Below, piece after piece: positions 19,243 through 28,459 of a stretch of 64,000 nt of DNA; within the stretch, counting starts at the first letter, position 1; the number at the start of each line of letters is the position of its first letter. The DNA lies in NCBI GenBank assembly GCA_947476275.1, contig CANJPQ010000014.1, forward strand, positions 1 to 64,000. Direction: 5' to 3'. The position numbers and the translations under genes are program-made. Under the pieces are notes generated by a model, which made no database searches, was not told where the DNA came from, and saw only the letters and a program-made list of their open reading frames with translations. The stretch comes from Fidelibacterota bacterium (GTDB lineage Bacteria > Pseudomonadota > Alphaproteobacteria > Rhodospirillales > Rhodospirillaceae).

Positions 19243-19325
19243 ATAGATAATTGCTCTAACTTGCTCCGGGCTTCGCGCGTTGAGGGTGCAGATGTGATCT
19301 CCACCCCTGCGGCGAGGCTACCGTT

Positions 19326-19580
19326 ATGAGTTTCAATTTCATCGGGATTTTGATTTTCGCCGCGTTCTCCACCGCGGCCGTTCCGCCGGCATCCGCAGAG
19401 AACGTCGCAGTCGTGCCGCAAGCACAATCCCAGGCCGCCTCCAAGATCGTTATCCTCGCGGTGATCGTCGGACCGACGGCTCCATCAGCAACGCGACCGT
19501 GGAGAAAAGTGCCCGCGCCGCCGCCGCGCCAGCCGGTCGCCCAGCCGACCATCAAGGCCGTGCCGATGCTGCACGTTTAG
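19326..19580 (+). CDS. Small exported hypothetical protein
   Basis: This 84-residue frame has a hydrophobic N-terminus ending PPASA-EN that looks like a signal peptide (about residues 1-24). It then has a second hydrophobic patch (KIVILAVIVG) and a Pro-rich C-terminus (PAPPPRQPVAQP). Third codon positions are mostly G or C, as in the neighbours, which supports coding. I recognise no family. The ribosome-binding site is weak (GCGAGG), and an opposite-strand frame covers the same bases, so the call is tentative. Confidence 0.4.
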   Translation: MSFNFIGILIFAAFSTAAVPPASAENVAVVPQAQSQAASKIVILAVIVGPTAPSATRPWRKVPAPPPRQPVAQPTIKAVPMLHV

Positions 19581-19726
19581 CACGTCGACTCAGCTAACCA
19601 CCAAAGAGGTCAGCAATAGCAGCCCTTTTTGCTGTGTGGTCTCCGCCGCTGCGCGGTTGCGCACGAACAGCGATGTGTCCAAACCCCGCCGCTCAGCGAG
19701 ACTCTTCCCGCACGGGGGCAGGGCGC

Positions 19727-20449
19727 ATGGTCACCATCGGGTATCTCATCATCGCGGCGGCGGCCTTCGCTTGCCTTGTCTGGTGCTGGCGCGCCTATCG
19801 CGCACAGCCCAGCACGATGCTGCTGCTCATCCTGATCCCGCTTCTGGGGCTGTGGTTCGACTCCTTTGCGGTCGCCATGGGCCGGTTCGCCGGCGAGGGC
19901 CCGGTCCTCACCGCCATGACCTACATCCGCTTCGGCGCGCATTGGACGACGCTACCGCTCTTGTTCATTGTCGCGGGCATGATCGCGCGCCGCGCCGGCT
20001 TCCGCTGGGCGCAGCCGAAGCCGGTGATGGCGCTGTTCTGCATCGCCGCGGTGTATTTCATCTGCGAAGACGTGCCGCATCTCTGGCAGGTGGAGTTTCA
20101 CCCGGCCTGCTACGCGGAAACGCTGCGCCTGGTCACGCGCGTCGCACCGACCGAAGCCTGCACGGCCGCCGATGCCGGCATTGGTGTGCGCGTCTCCCCG
20201 GCGGCGGCCATAGGTGCCAATTTGCTTCTGATGCTGATCGGCTTCGGTCTGTGGTGGAAACACCGCTTCCCCTGGCTCGCCCTGGGCTGCGGCACCATGT
20301 TCGTCGCCGCGGCGATCCCGCAAAGCATCGTCGGCCCCATGCTGGGCAATGCCGGCGAACCGATCTTCAATGCGGCCTTGATCTATAGCGGCATCCGCTT
20401 TGCGCGGCCTATCGCTGCACCGACCGTCAGCGTCGCCGCCGCTCAATAA
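19727..20449 (+). CDS. Multi-pass membrane protein of unknown function
   Basis: I choose ATG 19727 (GGGGGCAGGG upstream), giving 240 residues that begin directly with a transmembrane helix (MVTIGYLIIAAAAFACLVW). Further hydrophobic segments lie near residues 30-47, 67-85, 97-112, 155-175 and 180-198, so six helices are plausible. Between helices 4 and 5 a roughly 40-residue loop holds three cysteines at most (PACYAETLRL, TEACTAAD). I do not recognise the family. Its 3' end overlaps the convergent dehydrogenase gene by 23 bases. Confidence 0.7.
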   Translation: MVTIGYLIIAAAAFACLVWCWRAYRAQPSTMLLLILIPLLGLWFDSFAVAMGRFAGEGPVLTAMTYIRFGAHWTTLPLLFIVAGMIARRAGFRWAQPKPVMALFCIAAVYFICEDVPHLWQVEFHPACYAETLRLVTRVAPTEACTAADAGIGVRVSPAAAIGANLLLMLIGFGLWWKHRFPWLALGCGTMFVAAAIPQSIVGPMLGNAGEPIFNAALIYSGIRFARPIAAPTVSVAAAQ

Positions 20450-21584
20450 GGAAGCTGCGGTCGATCTCGCTGATCTTTGCCGCGCCCATCAGCACCATCG
20501 CTCGCTCTACTTCCGTGCGCAGCAGTTTCAGCTGCCGCTCCACGCCTTTCTGCCCGCCGGCCGCGAGCGAATAGAGATACCCGCGACCGATCGAACACGC
20601 GTTCGCGCCCAGGGCCAAGGCTTTGACAACATGCGTGCCGCGCCGGATGCCGCCGTCGCAGATCAGCTCCAGCGCATCGCCCACCGCATCGCGCATCGGC
20701 GCAATGCAATCCAGCGGCGCCGGCGCGGTCTCCAGCTGCCGCCCGCCGTGATTGGAGATCATGATGCCGCTCACGCCTGATTTCACGGCGTTGCGCGCAT
20801 CCTCCGGCGACTGCAGCCCCTTGATCAGCAGCGGCCCGTCCCACTTGCTGCGCAGCCACTCCACATCCTTCCAGGTGACGGTGCGGTCGAACTGGCTGTT
20901 CATGTATTCCATCAGCGGCATGGTGCCGCCGCCCAAGGCATCGACCTTGTGCACCACATTGGCGAGACGGAAGTCCGGATCGCGCATGAAGTGGAACGAC
21001 CAGGAAAACCGCGTCGCGAAACTCGCCAGGTCGGCGAGCCCGAATTTCGGCGGCATGGTCATGCCGTGCACGAAATCCCGTTCCCGGTTGCCCGACATGG
21101 GCGCATCCACGGTCAGGCAGATGGCGGTGAACTTCGCCGCCTTGCACCGTGCGACGAATTCCTCCGTCAGGCTGCGGTCCTTCAGGATGTATATCTGGAA
21201 CATCTTCGGGCCCTCGCTCGCCTTGGCCACGTCCTCGATGCTGGTGGTGCCCAGCGTTGAGAGCGAATACAGCGTGCCGGCCTTCGCCGCCGCCCGCGCC
21301 ACCGCCGGTTCCTTCTCGTGGTGGAACAGCCGCGACATGCCCGTGGGCGACAGGAACACCGGCCAGTCCAGGGTCGTACCCAGCACTTTGGTCTTGGTGT
21401 CGATGGCGCTCACATCCACCAGGAAACGCGGCATCAGCTCGTAATCGGCGAACGCCTCCGTGCTCCGCCGCAGGGCAATTTCGTCGTCCGACCCGCCATC
21501 GATATAGTGGAACATCGGTGCCGGCAGCTTGCGCTTCGCCAAAGCCCGGAAGTCGGCCACTTTAAAACAGCGATCTATCGACAC
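20427..21584 (-). CDS. FMN-dependent alpha-hydroxy-acid dehydrogenase (LldD/glycolate oxidase family)
   Basis: The enzyme oxidises an L-2-hydroxy acid (lactate-like) to the 2-oxo acid using FMN. Landmarks are MFHYIDGGSDDE near the N-terminus, the FMN region PVFLSPTGMSRLFH, ICLTVDAPMSGNRERD, LLIKGLQSPEDA, and the active-site SNHGGRQLE. I choose the GTG at 21584 (MSIDRCFKVADF), six bases after GGGGG; a GTG at 21602 is possible but lacks a binding site. The exact substrate is not determinable. No transporter gene is adjacent. Confidence 0.9.
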   Translation of the reverse strand: MSIDRCFKVADFRALAKRKLPAPMFHYIDGGSDDEIALRRSTEAFADYELMPRFLVDVSAIDTKTKVLGTTLDWPVFLSPTGMSRLFHHEKEPAVARAAAKAGTLYSLSTLGTTSIEDVAKASEGPKMFQIYILKDRSLTEEFVARCKAAKFTAICLTVDAPMSGNRERDFVHGMTMPPKFGLADLASFATRFSWSFHFMRDPDFRLANVVHKVDALGGGTMPLMEYMNSQFDRTVTWKDVEWLRSKWDGPLLIKGLQSPEDARNAVKSGVSGIMISNHGGRQLETAPAPLDCIAPMRDAVGDALELICDGGIRRGTHVVKALALGANACSIGRGYLYSLAAGGQKGVERQLKLLRTEVERAMVLMGAAKISEIDRSFLIERRRR

Positions 21585-21696
21585 CGGCAACCCCCAAAAC
21601 ACCCTAATTTTTGGGATTTTGCAGGGACTTCTGGCCCTGTGTCGACCCCGTTAGAATAGCCGCCGGACCCTTCCGAAACCGCCCCGCGCGCCCCAT

Positions 21697-23148
21697 ATGC
21701 GGGGCCTGCCGCAACCATCGAGTATCCCGCCCGTGAATCGCCTCCTGTCCGTCATCCTCGGCTTTGGCCTCAGCCTCGGCCTCCTGGCCGCCCCCGCCAT
21801 CGCCCAAGAGAAAGCCGTGCCTGGCACCAAGCAGCAGGTCACGCTCACCTTCGCGCCCGTGGTGAAGCAGGCCGTCCCGGCGGTGGTGAACATCTTCACC
21901 AAGCGGGTCGTGCAACAGCGCATGCCGATGTTCGACGACCCGTTCTTCCGCCGCTTCTTCGGCAACCCGGAAGCGCTCGGCCTGTCGCGTGAGCGGGTGG
22001 AACAGTCCCTCGGCTCCGGCGTGCTGGTGCGCGCCGACGGCACCGTGGTCACCAACCATCACGTCGCGGCGGACGCGAGCGAGATCCGCGTCGTGCTCTC
22101 GGACCGCCGCGAGTTCGAGGCCAAGCTCGTCGGGTCTGACCAGCGCTCCGATATCGCCGTGCTCCAGCTTCAAGGCGTGAAGGAGAAGCTGCCGTTCCTG
22201 GACCTGAACAGCGCTGGCAATGTCGAAGTCGGCGATCTGGTGCTCGCCATCGGCAATCCCTTCGGCGTCGGCCAGACCGTCACCATGGGCATCGTCTCCG
22301 CCCTGTCGCGCAGCGCCTCGAACACTGCGGACTTCAGCTCTTTCATTCAAACCGATGCGGCGATCAATCCCGGCAACTCCGGCGGCGCGCTCATCACCTC
22401 CGACGGCCGCCTGATCGGTATCAATACCCAGATCATCTCCAGCAACGGCGGCAACATCGGCATCGGCCTGGCCATCCCATCGGACATGGTGCGCACGGTC
22501 GTCGCCAGCATCCTGAGAGAAGGCCACGCGGTCCGCGCCTGGTTCGGCGCCACCGGCGCCACCGTCACCGCCGATCTTGCCCGCAATCTCGGCCTGTCCC
22601 GTCCGCAAGGGGTGGCGATCACCCGCGTGGCGCCCAGCGGCCCTGCGGCGCGTGCCGGGTTGAAGGCCGGCGACATTGTCGTCCGCGTCAACGGCCGCGA
22701 GGTGAATGAGGATCAGGAACTCCGCTACACCATCGCCACGCTGCCGGTCGGCGGGATTGCGGAAATCGAAGTGATGCGCGATGGCGCGCCCGTGAAACTC
22801 AAGGTGGCGCTTCAGGCGCCGCCTGATCTGCCGGCGCGCAAAACCACCACGCTCACCGGCCGCCAACCGTTTGCCGGGGCCACGGTCGCCAATCTCAATC
22901 CCGCGCTTGCCGAAGAACTCGGCCGCGAGCCGCCGGACGAGGCCTGGGTGATCGTGCTCAAGGTTTCGGCCAACAGCATCGCCGCCCGCCTTGGCGTGCA
23001 GCCCGGCGATTTGATCTGGGAGATCAACGAACGCCCGGTGAAAAGTGTGGATCAGGTGACCGCTGCGCTGAACGAACCCGTGCGCGGCTGGGATATCACC
23101 ATCAATCGCAACGGCCAGGCGCTCAAGATGTCGGTCCCGAACAACTGA
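21697..23148 (+). CDS. degP: DegP/HtrA-type periplasmic serine protease
   Basis: This is a periplasmic quality-control protease. After a signal peptide ending AIA-Q come the trypsin-like domain with His122 (TNHHV), Asp152 (RSDIAVL) and Ser228 (NPGNSGGAL), numbered from ATG 21697, then two PDZ domains (GVAITRVAPSGPAARAGL and VIVLKVSANSIAARLGVQPGD). Length 483 fits DegP/DegQ. A GTG at 21733 would give a more compact signal peptide and cannot be excluded. The stop overlaps the rarA start by one base. Confidence 0.94.
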   Translation: MRGLPQPSSIPPVNRLLSVILGFGLSLGLLAAPAIAQEKAVPGTKQQVTLTFAPVVKQAVPAVVNIFTKRVVQQRMPMFDDPFFRRFFGNPEALGLSRERVEQSLGSGVLVRADGTVVTNHHVAADASEIRVVLSDRREFEAKLVGSDQRSDIAVLQLQGVKEKLPFLDLNSAGNVEVGDLVLAIGNPFGVGQTVTMGIVSALSRSASNTADFSSFIQTDAAINPGNSGGALITSDGRLIGINTQIISSNGGNIGIGLAIPSDMVRTVVASILREGHAVRAWFGATGATVTADLARNLGLSRPQGVAITRVAPSGPAARAGLKAGDIVVRVNGREVNEDQELRYTIATLPVGGIAEIEVMRDGAPVKLKVALQAPPDLPARKTTTLTGRQPFAGATVANLNPALAEELGREPPDEAWVIVLKVSANSIAARLGVQPGDLIWEINERPVKSVDQVTAALNEPVRGWDITINRNGQALKMSVPNN

Positions 23149-24494
23149 TGGTCGATCTTTTCGCTGGAATCGAGCCACCGCAGGACGAGGATAGCGCCGT
23201 CGCCGACGGCCCACGCCCGCTCGCTGACCGCCTGCGCCCGGGCGATCTGTCGGAGGTAGTAGGGCAGGATCATCTGCTTGGTCCCGCAGGCCCCATCGGC
23301 CGCATGCTTGCCGCGGGCCGCATGTCGTCGATGATCCTGTGGGGCCCGCCCGGGTGCGGCAAAACCACCATCGCGCGCCTGCTGGCGAAGGGCACGAAGC
23401 TTGCCTTCCAGCCGCTCTCCGCCGTGTTCTCCGGTGTGGCGGATTTGCGCAAAGCCTTCGACATCGCCGCCAAGCGCCGCAAGGCCGGGCAGGGGACGCT
23501 GCTGTTCGTGGACGAGATCCACCGCTTCAACCGCGCCCAGCAGGATGGTTTCCTGCCCTATGTGGAGGACGGCACCGTCATCCTCGTCGGTGCGACCACG
23601 GAAAACCCGTCCTTCGAATTGAATGCCGCATTGCTGTCGCGCTGCCAGGTGATGGTGCTGCGCCGCTTGGACGATGCAGCGCTGGAACAGTTGCTCGTGC
23701 GCACGGAAGCGGACGCCGGCAAGCCGTTGCCGCTCGACCCTGACGCCCGCGCCGCCTTGCGCGCGATGGCGGACGGCGACGGCCGCCACATCCTCACTCT
23801 GGCGGAAGAGATTCACATGCTCTCGCCCACGCCGGCGCAGCCGCTCGACGCGGCGGGCATGTCCGCGGTCGTGCAGCGCCGCGCCCCGGTCTACGACAAG
23901 GACCGCGAAGGCCACTACAACCTTATCAGTGCCGTGCATAAGTCCCTGCGCGGCTCCGATCCCGATGCCGCGCTCTACTGGACCCACCGCATGCTCGATG
24001 CCGGTGAGTCGCCGGCCTATCTCCTGCGCCGCCTCACGCGCTTCGCGGTGGAGGACATCGGCATGGCCGATCCGCAGGCCCTGCAAAGCGCCATCGCGAC
24101 CTGGGAAACCTACGACCGCCTCGGTTCGCCCGAAGGCGATCTCGCCATCGCCATGCTGGTGATCTATCTCGGCACCGCACCGAAATCGAACGCGTCATAC
24201 ACGGCCCACAACGAAGCTTTGCGTGCGGCGAAGGAAACCGGCTCCCTCATGCCGCCCATGCACATCCTCAACGCGCCCACGCGCATGATGAAGGACATCG
24301 GTTACGGCAAAGGCTACGCCTACGACCACAGCGCCGAAGACGGCTTCTCTGGCCAGAACTATTTCCCCGACGGCATGCCCCGCACCCAGTTCTACCGCCC
24401 CGTCGAACGCGGCTTTGAGCGCGAGGTCAGCAAGCGATTGGCGTATTGGCAAAAGCTACGCGAGAAGAAGAGCGGGGGCGGGGAAGAGCCGTAA
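23148..24494 (+). CDS. rarA: Replication-associated recombination protein A (AAA+ ATPase)
   Basis: The 448-residue MgsA/RarA/WRNIP1-family ATPase acts at stalled replication forks. It begins with LADRLRPGDLSEVVGQDHLLGP, has Walker A GPPGCGKTT near residue 65-73, Walker B VDEIHRFN, sensor I GATTENPSF, and the RarA-specific C-terminal DYNLISAVHKSLRGSDPDAALYW-like helical domain. Coupling to the degP stop is common in alphaproteobacteria as far as I recall. Confidence 0.96.
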   Translation: MVDLFAGIEPPQDEDSAVADGPRPLADRLRPGDLSEVVGQDHLLGPAGPIGRMLAAGRMSSMILWGPPGCGKTTIARLLAKGTKLAFQPLSAVFSGVADLRKAFDIAAKRRKAGQGTLLFVDEIHRFNRAQQDGFLPYVEDGTVILVGATTENPSFELNAALLSRCQVMVLRRLDDAALEQLLVRTEADAGKPLPLDPDARAALRAMADGDGRHILTLAEEIHMLSPTPAQPLDAAGMSAVVQRRAPVYDKDREGHYNLISAVHKSLRGSDPDAALYWTHRMLDAGESPAYLLRRLTRFAVEDIGMADPQALQSAIATWETYDRLGSPEGDLAIAMLVIYLGTAPKSNASYTAHNEALRAAKETGSLMPPMHILNAPTRMMKDIGYGKGYAYDHSAEDGFSGQNYFPDGMPRTQFYRPVERGFEREVSKRLAYWQKLREKKSGGGEEP

Positions 24495-24732
24495 CCCGCA
24501 TCACCACACCCCAACCACCCCCTCTCCTTGGTCCCTCCATGCAATTGGGCGGGACCTGAGCCGCGAAATGAACAGCAGCGTGACTCCCATTCCCCCTGTA
24601 AAATAGCGCCGTCATGACCTTACATTCCCCCCAAATGCCCTCCGAAATTTTCGCGCGTATTTCGCGCGATAAAACGCGCGGGGCGACTCGCGAAATCCCC
24701 CCGTGCTCGCGCGTAACGCCGCGCGGTGCCCC

Positions 24733-25713
24733 ATGAGCGGCGGTGTTCAACAGATCCCCGTCTCCCCCGACGACGGCACCCTGCGGCTGGACCGCTGGTT
24801 CAAGCGGCACTTCCCCACGGTCAATCACGGCCGCCTGGAGAAGCTATGCCGCACCGGCCAGGTGCGCGTGGACGGCGGGCGCGTGAAGGCCAACCACCGC
24901 CTTGAGCCGGGCCAGATCATCCGTGTGCCGCCCTTGGGCGACGCCGGTGTGAAGGCCAAGCCGGGCGAACGTCCGGTCAAGGCCCGCGATGCCGCCATGG
25001 TGCAGGAAGCCGTCCTCTACAAGGACGACGACATCATCGTCCTCAACAAGCCCGCCGGCCTCGCGGTCCAGGGCGGCACAAAGACCGAGCGCCACCTCGA
25101 CGGCATGCTCGATGCCCTGCGCTTCGGCTCGGAACATCGGCCGCGTCTCGTCCACCGCCTCGACCGCGACACCTCCGGCGCCATTGTGCTCGCGCGCACC
25201 CCGGCCGCCGCCACACGCCTCAGCCGCCTGTTCCAGAGCCGGGACATGGAGAAGATCTATTGGGCCCTCGTGGTCGGCCAGCCGAAGCATCCCGCCGGCA
25301 CCATCTCCGCAGCGCTCGCCAAGGTCGGCGAACACGGCAAGCAGAAGATGGAATGGGACGACGAGGAGGGGAAGAACGCCGTCACGGATTATCTCACGGT
25401 CGCCGGCGCCGGCAGCAAGGTCACTTGGCTCGAACTCAGCCCGCGCACGGGCCGCACCCACCAGTTACGCGCGCATTGCGCGTTGCTCAATACACCGATC
25501 CTTGGCGACACCAAGTACGTCGGCCATTCCCGCACCACGCCGGACTCCGGCCTGCTGGCGGAGATCGGCGACCGGCTGTGCCTGCACGCGCGCATGCTCA
25601 CCATCCCGCGCGAAGGCAAACAGAAGCCCCTGGTGATCAAAGCGCCGCTGCCGGAACACATGGAACACGCGTTCCGCCAACTCGGCTTCGAGGAATCGGA
25701 GGCGGACGATTGA
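24733..25713 (+). CDS. rluC: Ribosomal large subunit pseudouridine synthase, RluC/RluD family
   Basis: This enzyme isomerises uridines in 23S rRNA. An S4 RNA-binding domain (LRLDRWFKRHFPTVNHGRLEKL, residues about 14-75) is followed by the catalytic domain with HRLDRDTSG, whose Asp144 is the expected nucleophile. I choose ATG 24733 (326 residues); the frame opens 30 bases earlier with a GTG. No strong ribosome-binding site is visible for either. The 238 bases before it are GC-rich with CGCG palindromes but no gene. Confidence 0.93.
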   Translation: MSGGVQQIPVSPDDGTLRLDRWFKRHFPTVNHGRLEKLCRTGQVRVDGGRVKANHRLEPGQIIRVPPLGDAGVKAKPGERPVKARDAAMVQEAVLYKDDDIIVLNKPAGLAVQGGTKTERHLDGMLDALRFGSEHRPRLVHRLDRDTSGAIVLARTPAAATRLSRLFQSRDMEKIYWALVVGQPKHPAGTISAALAKVGEHGKQKMEWDDEEGKNAVTDYLTVAGAGSKVTWLELSPRTGRTHQLRAHCALLNTPILGDTKYVGHSRTTPDSGLLAEIGDRLCLHARMLTIPREGKQKPLVIKAPLPEHMEHAFRQLGFEESEADD

Positions 25714-26426
25714 GCTCCCCGCTGCGCCTCGCCATCTTCGATCTCGACGGCACCATCATCGACAGCCGCAACAACATCGTGCGCGCGGTGGCGGACACGG
25801 CGAAAGTCTGCGGCCTTACCCTTCCGGCGGCGGAGATGATGCCGCGCGTCATCGGCTTGGAGCTGGACGAAGCGCTGCTCACGTTGTTCCCCGAAGTCGC
25901 TCCGGCCGACATCACCCCGGCGCGGCAGGCGTTCGGTGAATGTTTCGTGCGGTATCGACAGGAATCCGACTATCGCGAACCGCTGTTCGAAGGTGCGCTC
26001 GACGTGTTCGAGACCTTCAGTGCCGCCGGTTTTGTGCTCGCCATCGCCACTGGAAAAGCGCGCCGCGGCGTCGACTATTTTTTGAACCAACACGGCCTCA
26101 TCGAGCGTTTCGTTTCCATCCAGACGCCGGACACCGCGCCGGGCAAGCCGCACCCGGCAATGGTGCTGCAAGCGATGGCGGAGACCGGGGTTAGCCCTGA
26201 AGCCACGGTGATGATCGGCGACACGACATATGACATCTTGATGGCACGCGCCGCCGGCGCTGGCGCCATCGGCGTGTCCTGGGGCAATCATGCGGCGGAC
26301 GAACTCACCGCCGCCGGCGCCCATACCCTGATTGATCGCATGACCGATCTGCATCAGGCTGTGGACAGTCTCATCGCGCAACGGCTCGGCGAGTCCGCAA
26401 GCGCGGCAGCAGGAGAGGCCCTATGA
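25710..26426 (+). CDS. HAD-family phosphatase (phosphoglycolate phosphatase-like), TTG start
   Basis: HAD motif I is FDLDGTIID with Asp11 and Asp13, motif II is ATGK, the motif III lysine is in GKPHP, and motif IV is IGDTTYD, giving 238 residues. The start is a TTG at 25710 overlapping the rluC stop by four bases, seven bases after GGAGG (25698-25702). The open frame extends 450 bases upstream, but that part is the rluC shadow. The class suggests a Gph/PGP-type phosphatase. In many alphaproteobacteria rluC, a HAD phosphatase and ATP12 lie together. Confidence 0.9.
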   Translation: MSSPLRLAIFDLDGTIIDSRNNIVRAVADTAKVCGLTLPAAEMMPRVIGLELDEALLTLFPEVAPADITPARQAFGECFVRYRQESDYREPLFEGALDVFETFSAAGFVLAIATGKARRGVDYFLNQHGLIERFVSIQTPDTAPGKPHPAMVLQAMAETGVSPEATVMIGDTTYDILMARAAGAGAIGVSWGNHAADELTAAGAHTLIDRMTDLHQAVDSLIAQRLGESASAAAGEAL

Positions 26427-28444
26427 AATTTCTGAAGATCGCTGGCGGCATCGTCGCCGTCCTGGTCATCGGCGTCGTCATCTTCGTGATGACCTTCGAC
26501 ATCGCCAAGTACAAGGGCACGATCGAGGCCCAGACCAAAGCCGCCACCGGGCGCGACGTCACCATCGGTGATATCCGCATGGGCCTCTCGCTCACGCCTA
26601 CCATCGTGCTGTCGGACGTGGTGCTGGGCAATGCGTCCTGGGGCAGTCGCCCGCAGATGCTGATCGTCAAGAAGCTCGAGGCGAAGGTCGAGCTGCTGCC
26701 GCTGCTCTCGAGCCAGGTGAACATCAGCAAGATCGCCGTCGACGGCGCGGACATGCTGCTCGAGACCAACAAAGCCGGTCAGCAGAACTGGGTCTTCCAG
26801 GCGGCCGCTCCCCAGCAGGCCGCGGCGCCTGCCGGCCAGCAGCAAGCCGTGAACGTCTCCGCCATCGACGCCACCAATATGAAAGTCGCGATCAAGGACG
26901 CGCAGGCCAATGGCGACATGGACGTAGCCGTGAAGTCGGTCGCGCTGCGGATCAGCGGGCCGATGACGCAGATGAACATCTCCAGCATGAGCATCGACGG
27001 CGCGACGGTGAACCGCCGCGACGGGCAGGACACGGTCTCCGCGTCCATCGGCAAGTTCGCCATGGAGTCCTCCGGCCCGATCATGGATATGGGCTTCAAG
27101 AAGATCGACGTGGCCGACATCAAGGTGAGCGGCAAGAACGCCGGTCAACCCATCGCGGCCGAAGTCAGCAAGGTGTCCCTCGACGAGAAGGGCGCCTTCG
27201 AGATGGCGGCGAAATACAACGGCGGCGACATCTCCGCCAAAGGCACGCTCGGTGTCGCGTCCATGAAAAAGGGCGACAAGGCCGTGCCGATGAAACTCGC
27301 CCTGGAAGGCCTGGGCCTGAAGGGCGACGTGGATCTGAGCGTCGACGCCACCGCCAAGCCGCCGTCGGCGAAAGGCACCGTCAACATTCCCGAGATCGAT
27401 CTGACGAAGCTGCTCCCGCCGCCGAGCGGTGGCGCGGCCAAGCCTGCGTCCGCACCGGCGGCAGGCGGCGCGTCTGCGCCGGCCAAGACCGCAGCGCCGG
27501 CGCCGAAGGGCGGGCCGATGTTCTCAAGCGATCCGCTGCCGTGGGAGATGCTCCACACCGCCGACGCGGACGTGAAGGTCACCGTCGGCACGGTAAAGCT
27601 CGCGGACGGTCAGACGATCACTAACGTCTCCCTGCCGATCAAACTCGCCAAGGGCCACTTGCTCCTGAATGACGCGAGCTTCGACATGGTCGGCGGCAAG
27701 ATTGTCGGCGACATCGACGCCAATGCCGCCACCAAGGCCGTCGCGATCAACGGCACCGTGAAGGGTGTGAGCGCGGAGTCCATCGCCAAGACCTACAAGC
27801 TGACAGACCTCATCACCAACGGCCCGCTCGATGTGGCGGTCGATGTCCGCGGTGCCGGCGCATCGCCGCGCGCCATCGTCGGCACGCTGAATGGCTCGTT
27901 CGTTGCCGGCATGGGCGAAAGCCGCATCCGCACCGACGCCATCGGACCGGTCGGCATGCAGATCCTCGCAGCGATCAATCCCATGGGCAACAAGGACCCG
28001 TACACCGTCGCCAAGTGCGCGGTGACGAATTTCCAACTCACCAACGGCGTCGCCAATACCCAGAACGGCGTTGCGATTGTCACCGACAAGATGTCGCTCA
28101 CTGCCGCCGGCAAGATCGATCTCGCCCAGGAGCGCGTGGACATGACCGTGAAGCCCATCGCCAACAGTCTGATCGGCGGCGGCCTCACCAAGATCGTGTC
28201 GCAGGTGAAAGTGAGCGGACCGATGGCGGCGCCGAATATCAGTATCGATGCAGCCAGCGCCGTGAAGGGCGTTGCGGGCCTCGCGGTTGGCGTTGCCGGC
28301 GGAGGCGCGGGCGTGCTCGGCGGTCTGGCCGGCGGCTTGTTCGGCGGCGGTGCAAAGGCTCAGCCCGCCGGCGGTGCCAAGGCTGCGGAAGCCGCGCCCA
28401 GCGGCGACATCTGCGCCGTCGCGCGCGCCTGGAACCGGAAATAG
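26423..28444 (+). CDS. AsmA-family membrane-anchored protein
   Basis: The 673-residue protein has one N-terminal transmembrane anchor (FLKIAGGIVAVLVIGVVIFVM) and a long periplasmic part. The N-terminal section (TIGDIRMGLSLTPTIVLSDVVLGNASWG) and C-terminal AsmA_2-like region (LTDLITNGPLDVAVDVRGAG ... ALDLAQERVDM-like) match the AsmA family of repeating beta-groove proteins linked to lipid transport and outer-membrane homeostasis. An Ala/Pro linker lies near residues 332-370 and a Gly/Ala-rich stretch near the C-terminus. It overlaps the HAD stop by four bases. Confidence 0.88.
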   Translation: MKFLKIAGGIVAVLVIGVVIFVMTFDIAKYKGTIEAQTKAATGRDVTIGDIRMGLSLTPTIVLSDVVLGNASWGSRPQMLIVKKLEAKVELLPLLSSQVNISKIAVDGADMLLETNKAGQQNWVFQAAAPQQAAAPAGQQQAVNVSAIDATNMKVAIKDAQANGDMDVAVKSVALRISGPMTQMNISSMSIDGATVNRRDGQDTVSASIGKFAMESSGPIMDMGFKKIDVADIKVSGKNAGQPIAAEVSKVSLDEKGAFEMAAKYNGGDISAKGTLGVASMKKGDKAVPMKLALEGLGLKGDVDLSVDATAKPPSAKGTVNIPEIDLTKLLPPPSGGAAKPASAPAAGGASAPAKTAAPAPKGGPMFSSDPLPWEMLHTADADVKVTVGTVKLADGQTITNVSLPIKLAKGHLLLNDASFDMVGGKIVGDIDANAATKAVAINGTVKGVSAESIAKTYKLTDLITNGPLDVAVDVRGAGASPRAIVGTLNGSFVAGMGESRIRTDAIGPVGMQILAAINPMGNKDPYTVAKCAVTNFQLTNGVANTQNGVAIVTDKMSLTAAGKIDLAQERVDMTVKPIANSLIGGGLTKIVSQVKVSGPMAAPNISIDAASAVKGVAGLAVGVAGGGAGVLGGLAGGLFGGGAKAQPAGGAKAAEAAPSGDICAVARAWNRK

Positions 28445-28459
28445 CAGGACCCGACCGCG

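Noticed and set aside
19256-19555. 99-codon minus-strand frame opposite the small exported gene
   Set aside because: It has no signal peptide or motif, and the plus-strand frame has a better N-terminus and codon use.
21604-23214. 536-codon minus-strand frame opposite degP
   Set aside because: It overlaps a DegP with an intact catalytic triad and two PDZ domains, and the antisense product has no motif.
24495-24732. CGCG-rich palindromes before rluC
   Set aside because: The repeats are short and expected in this base composition. No stable, extended hairpin or promoter could be supported.
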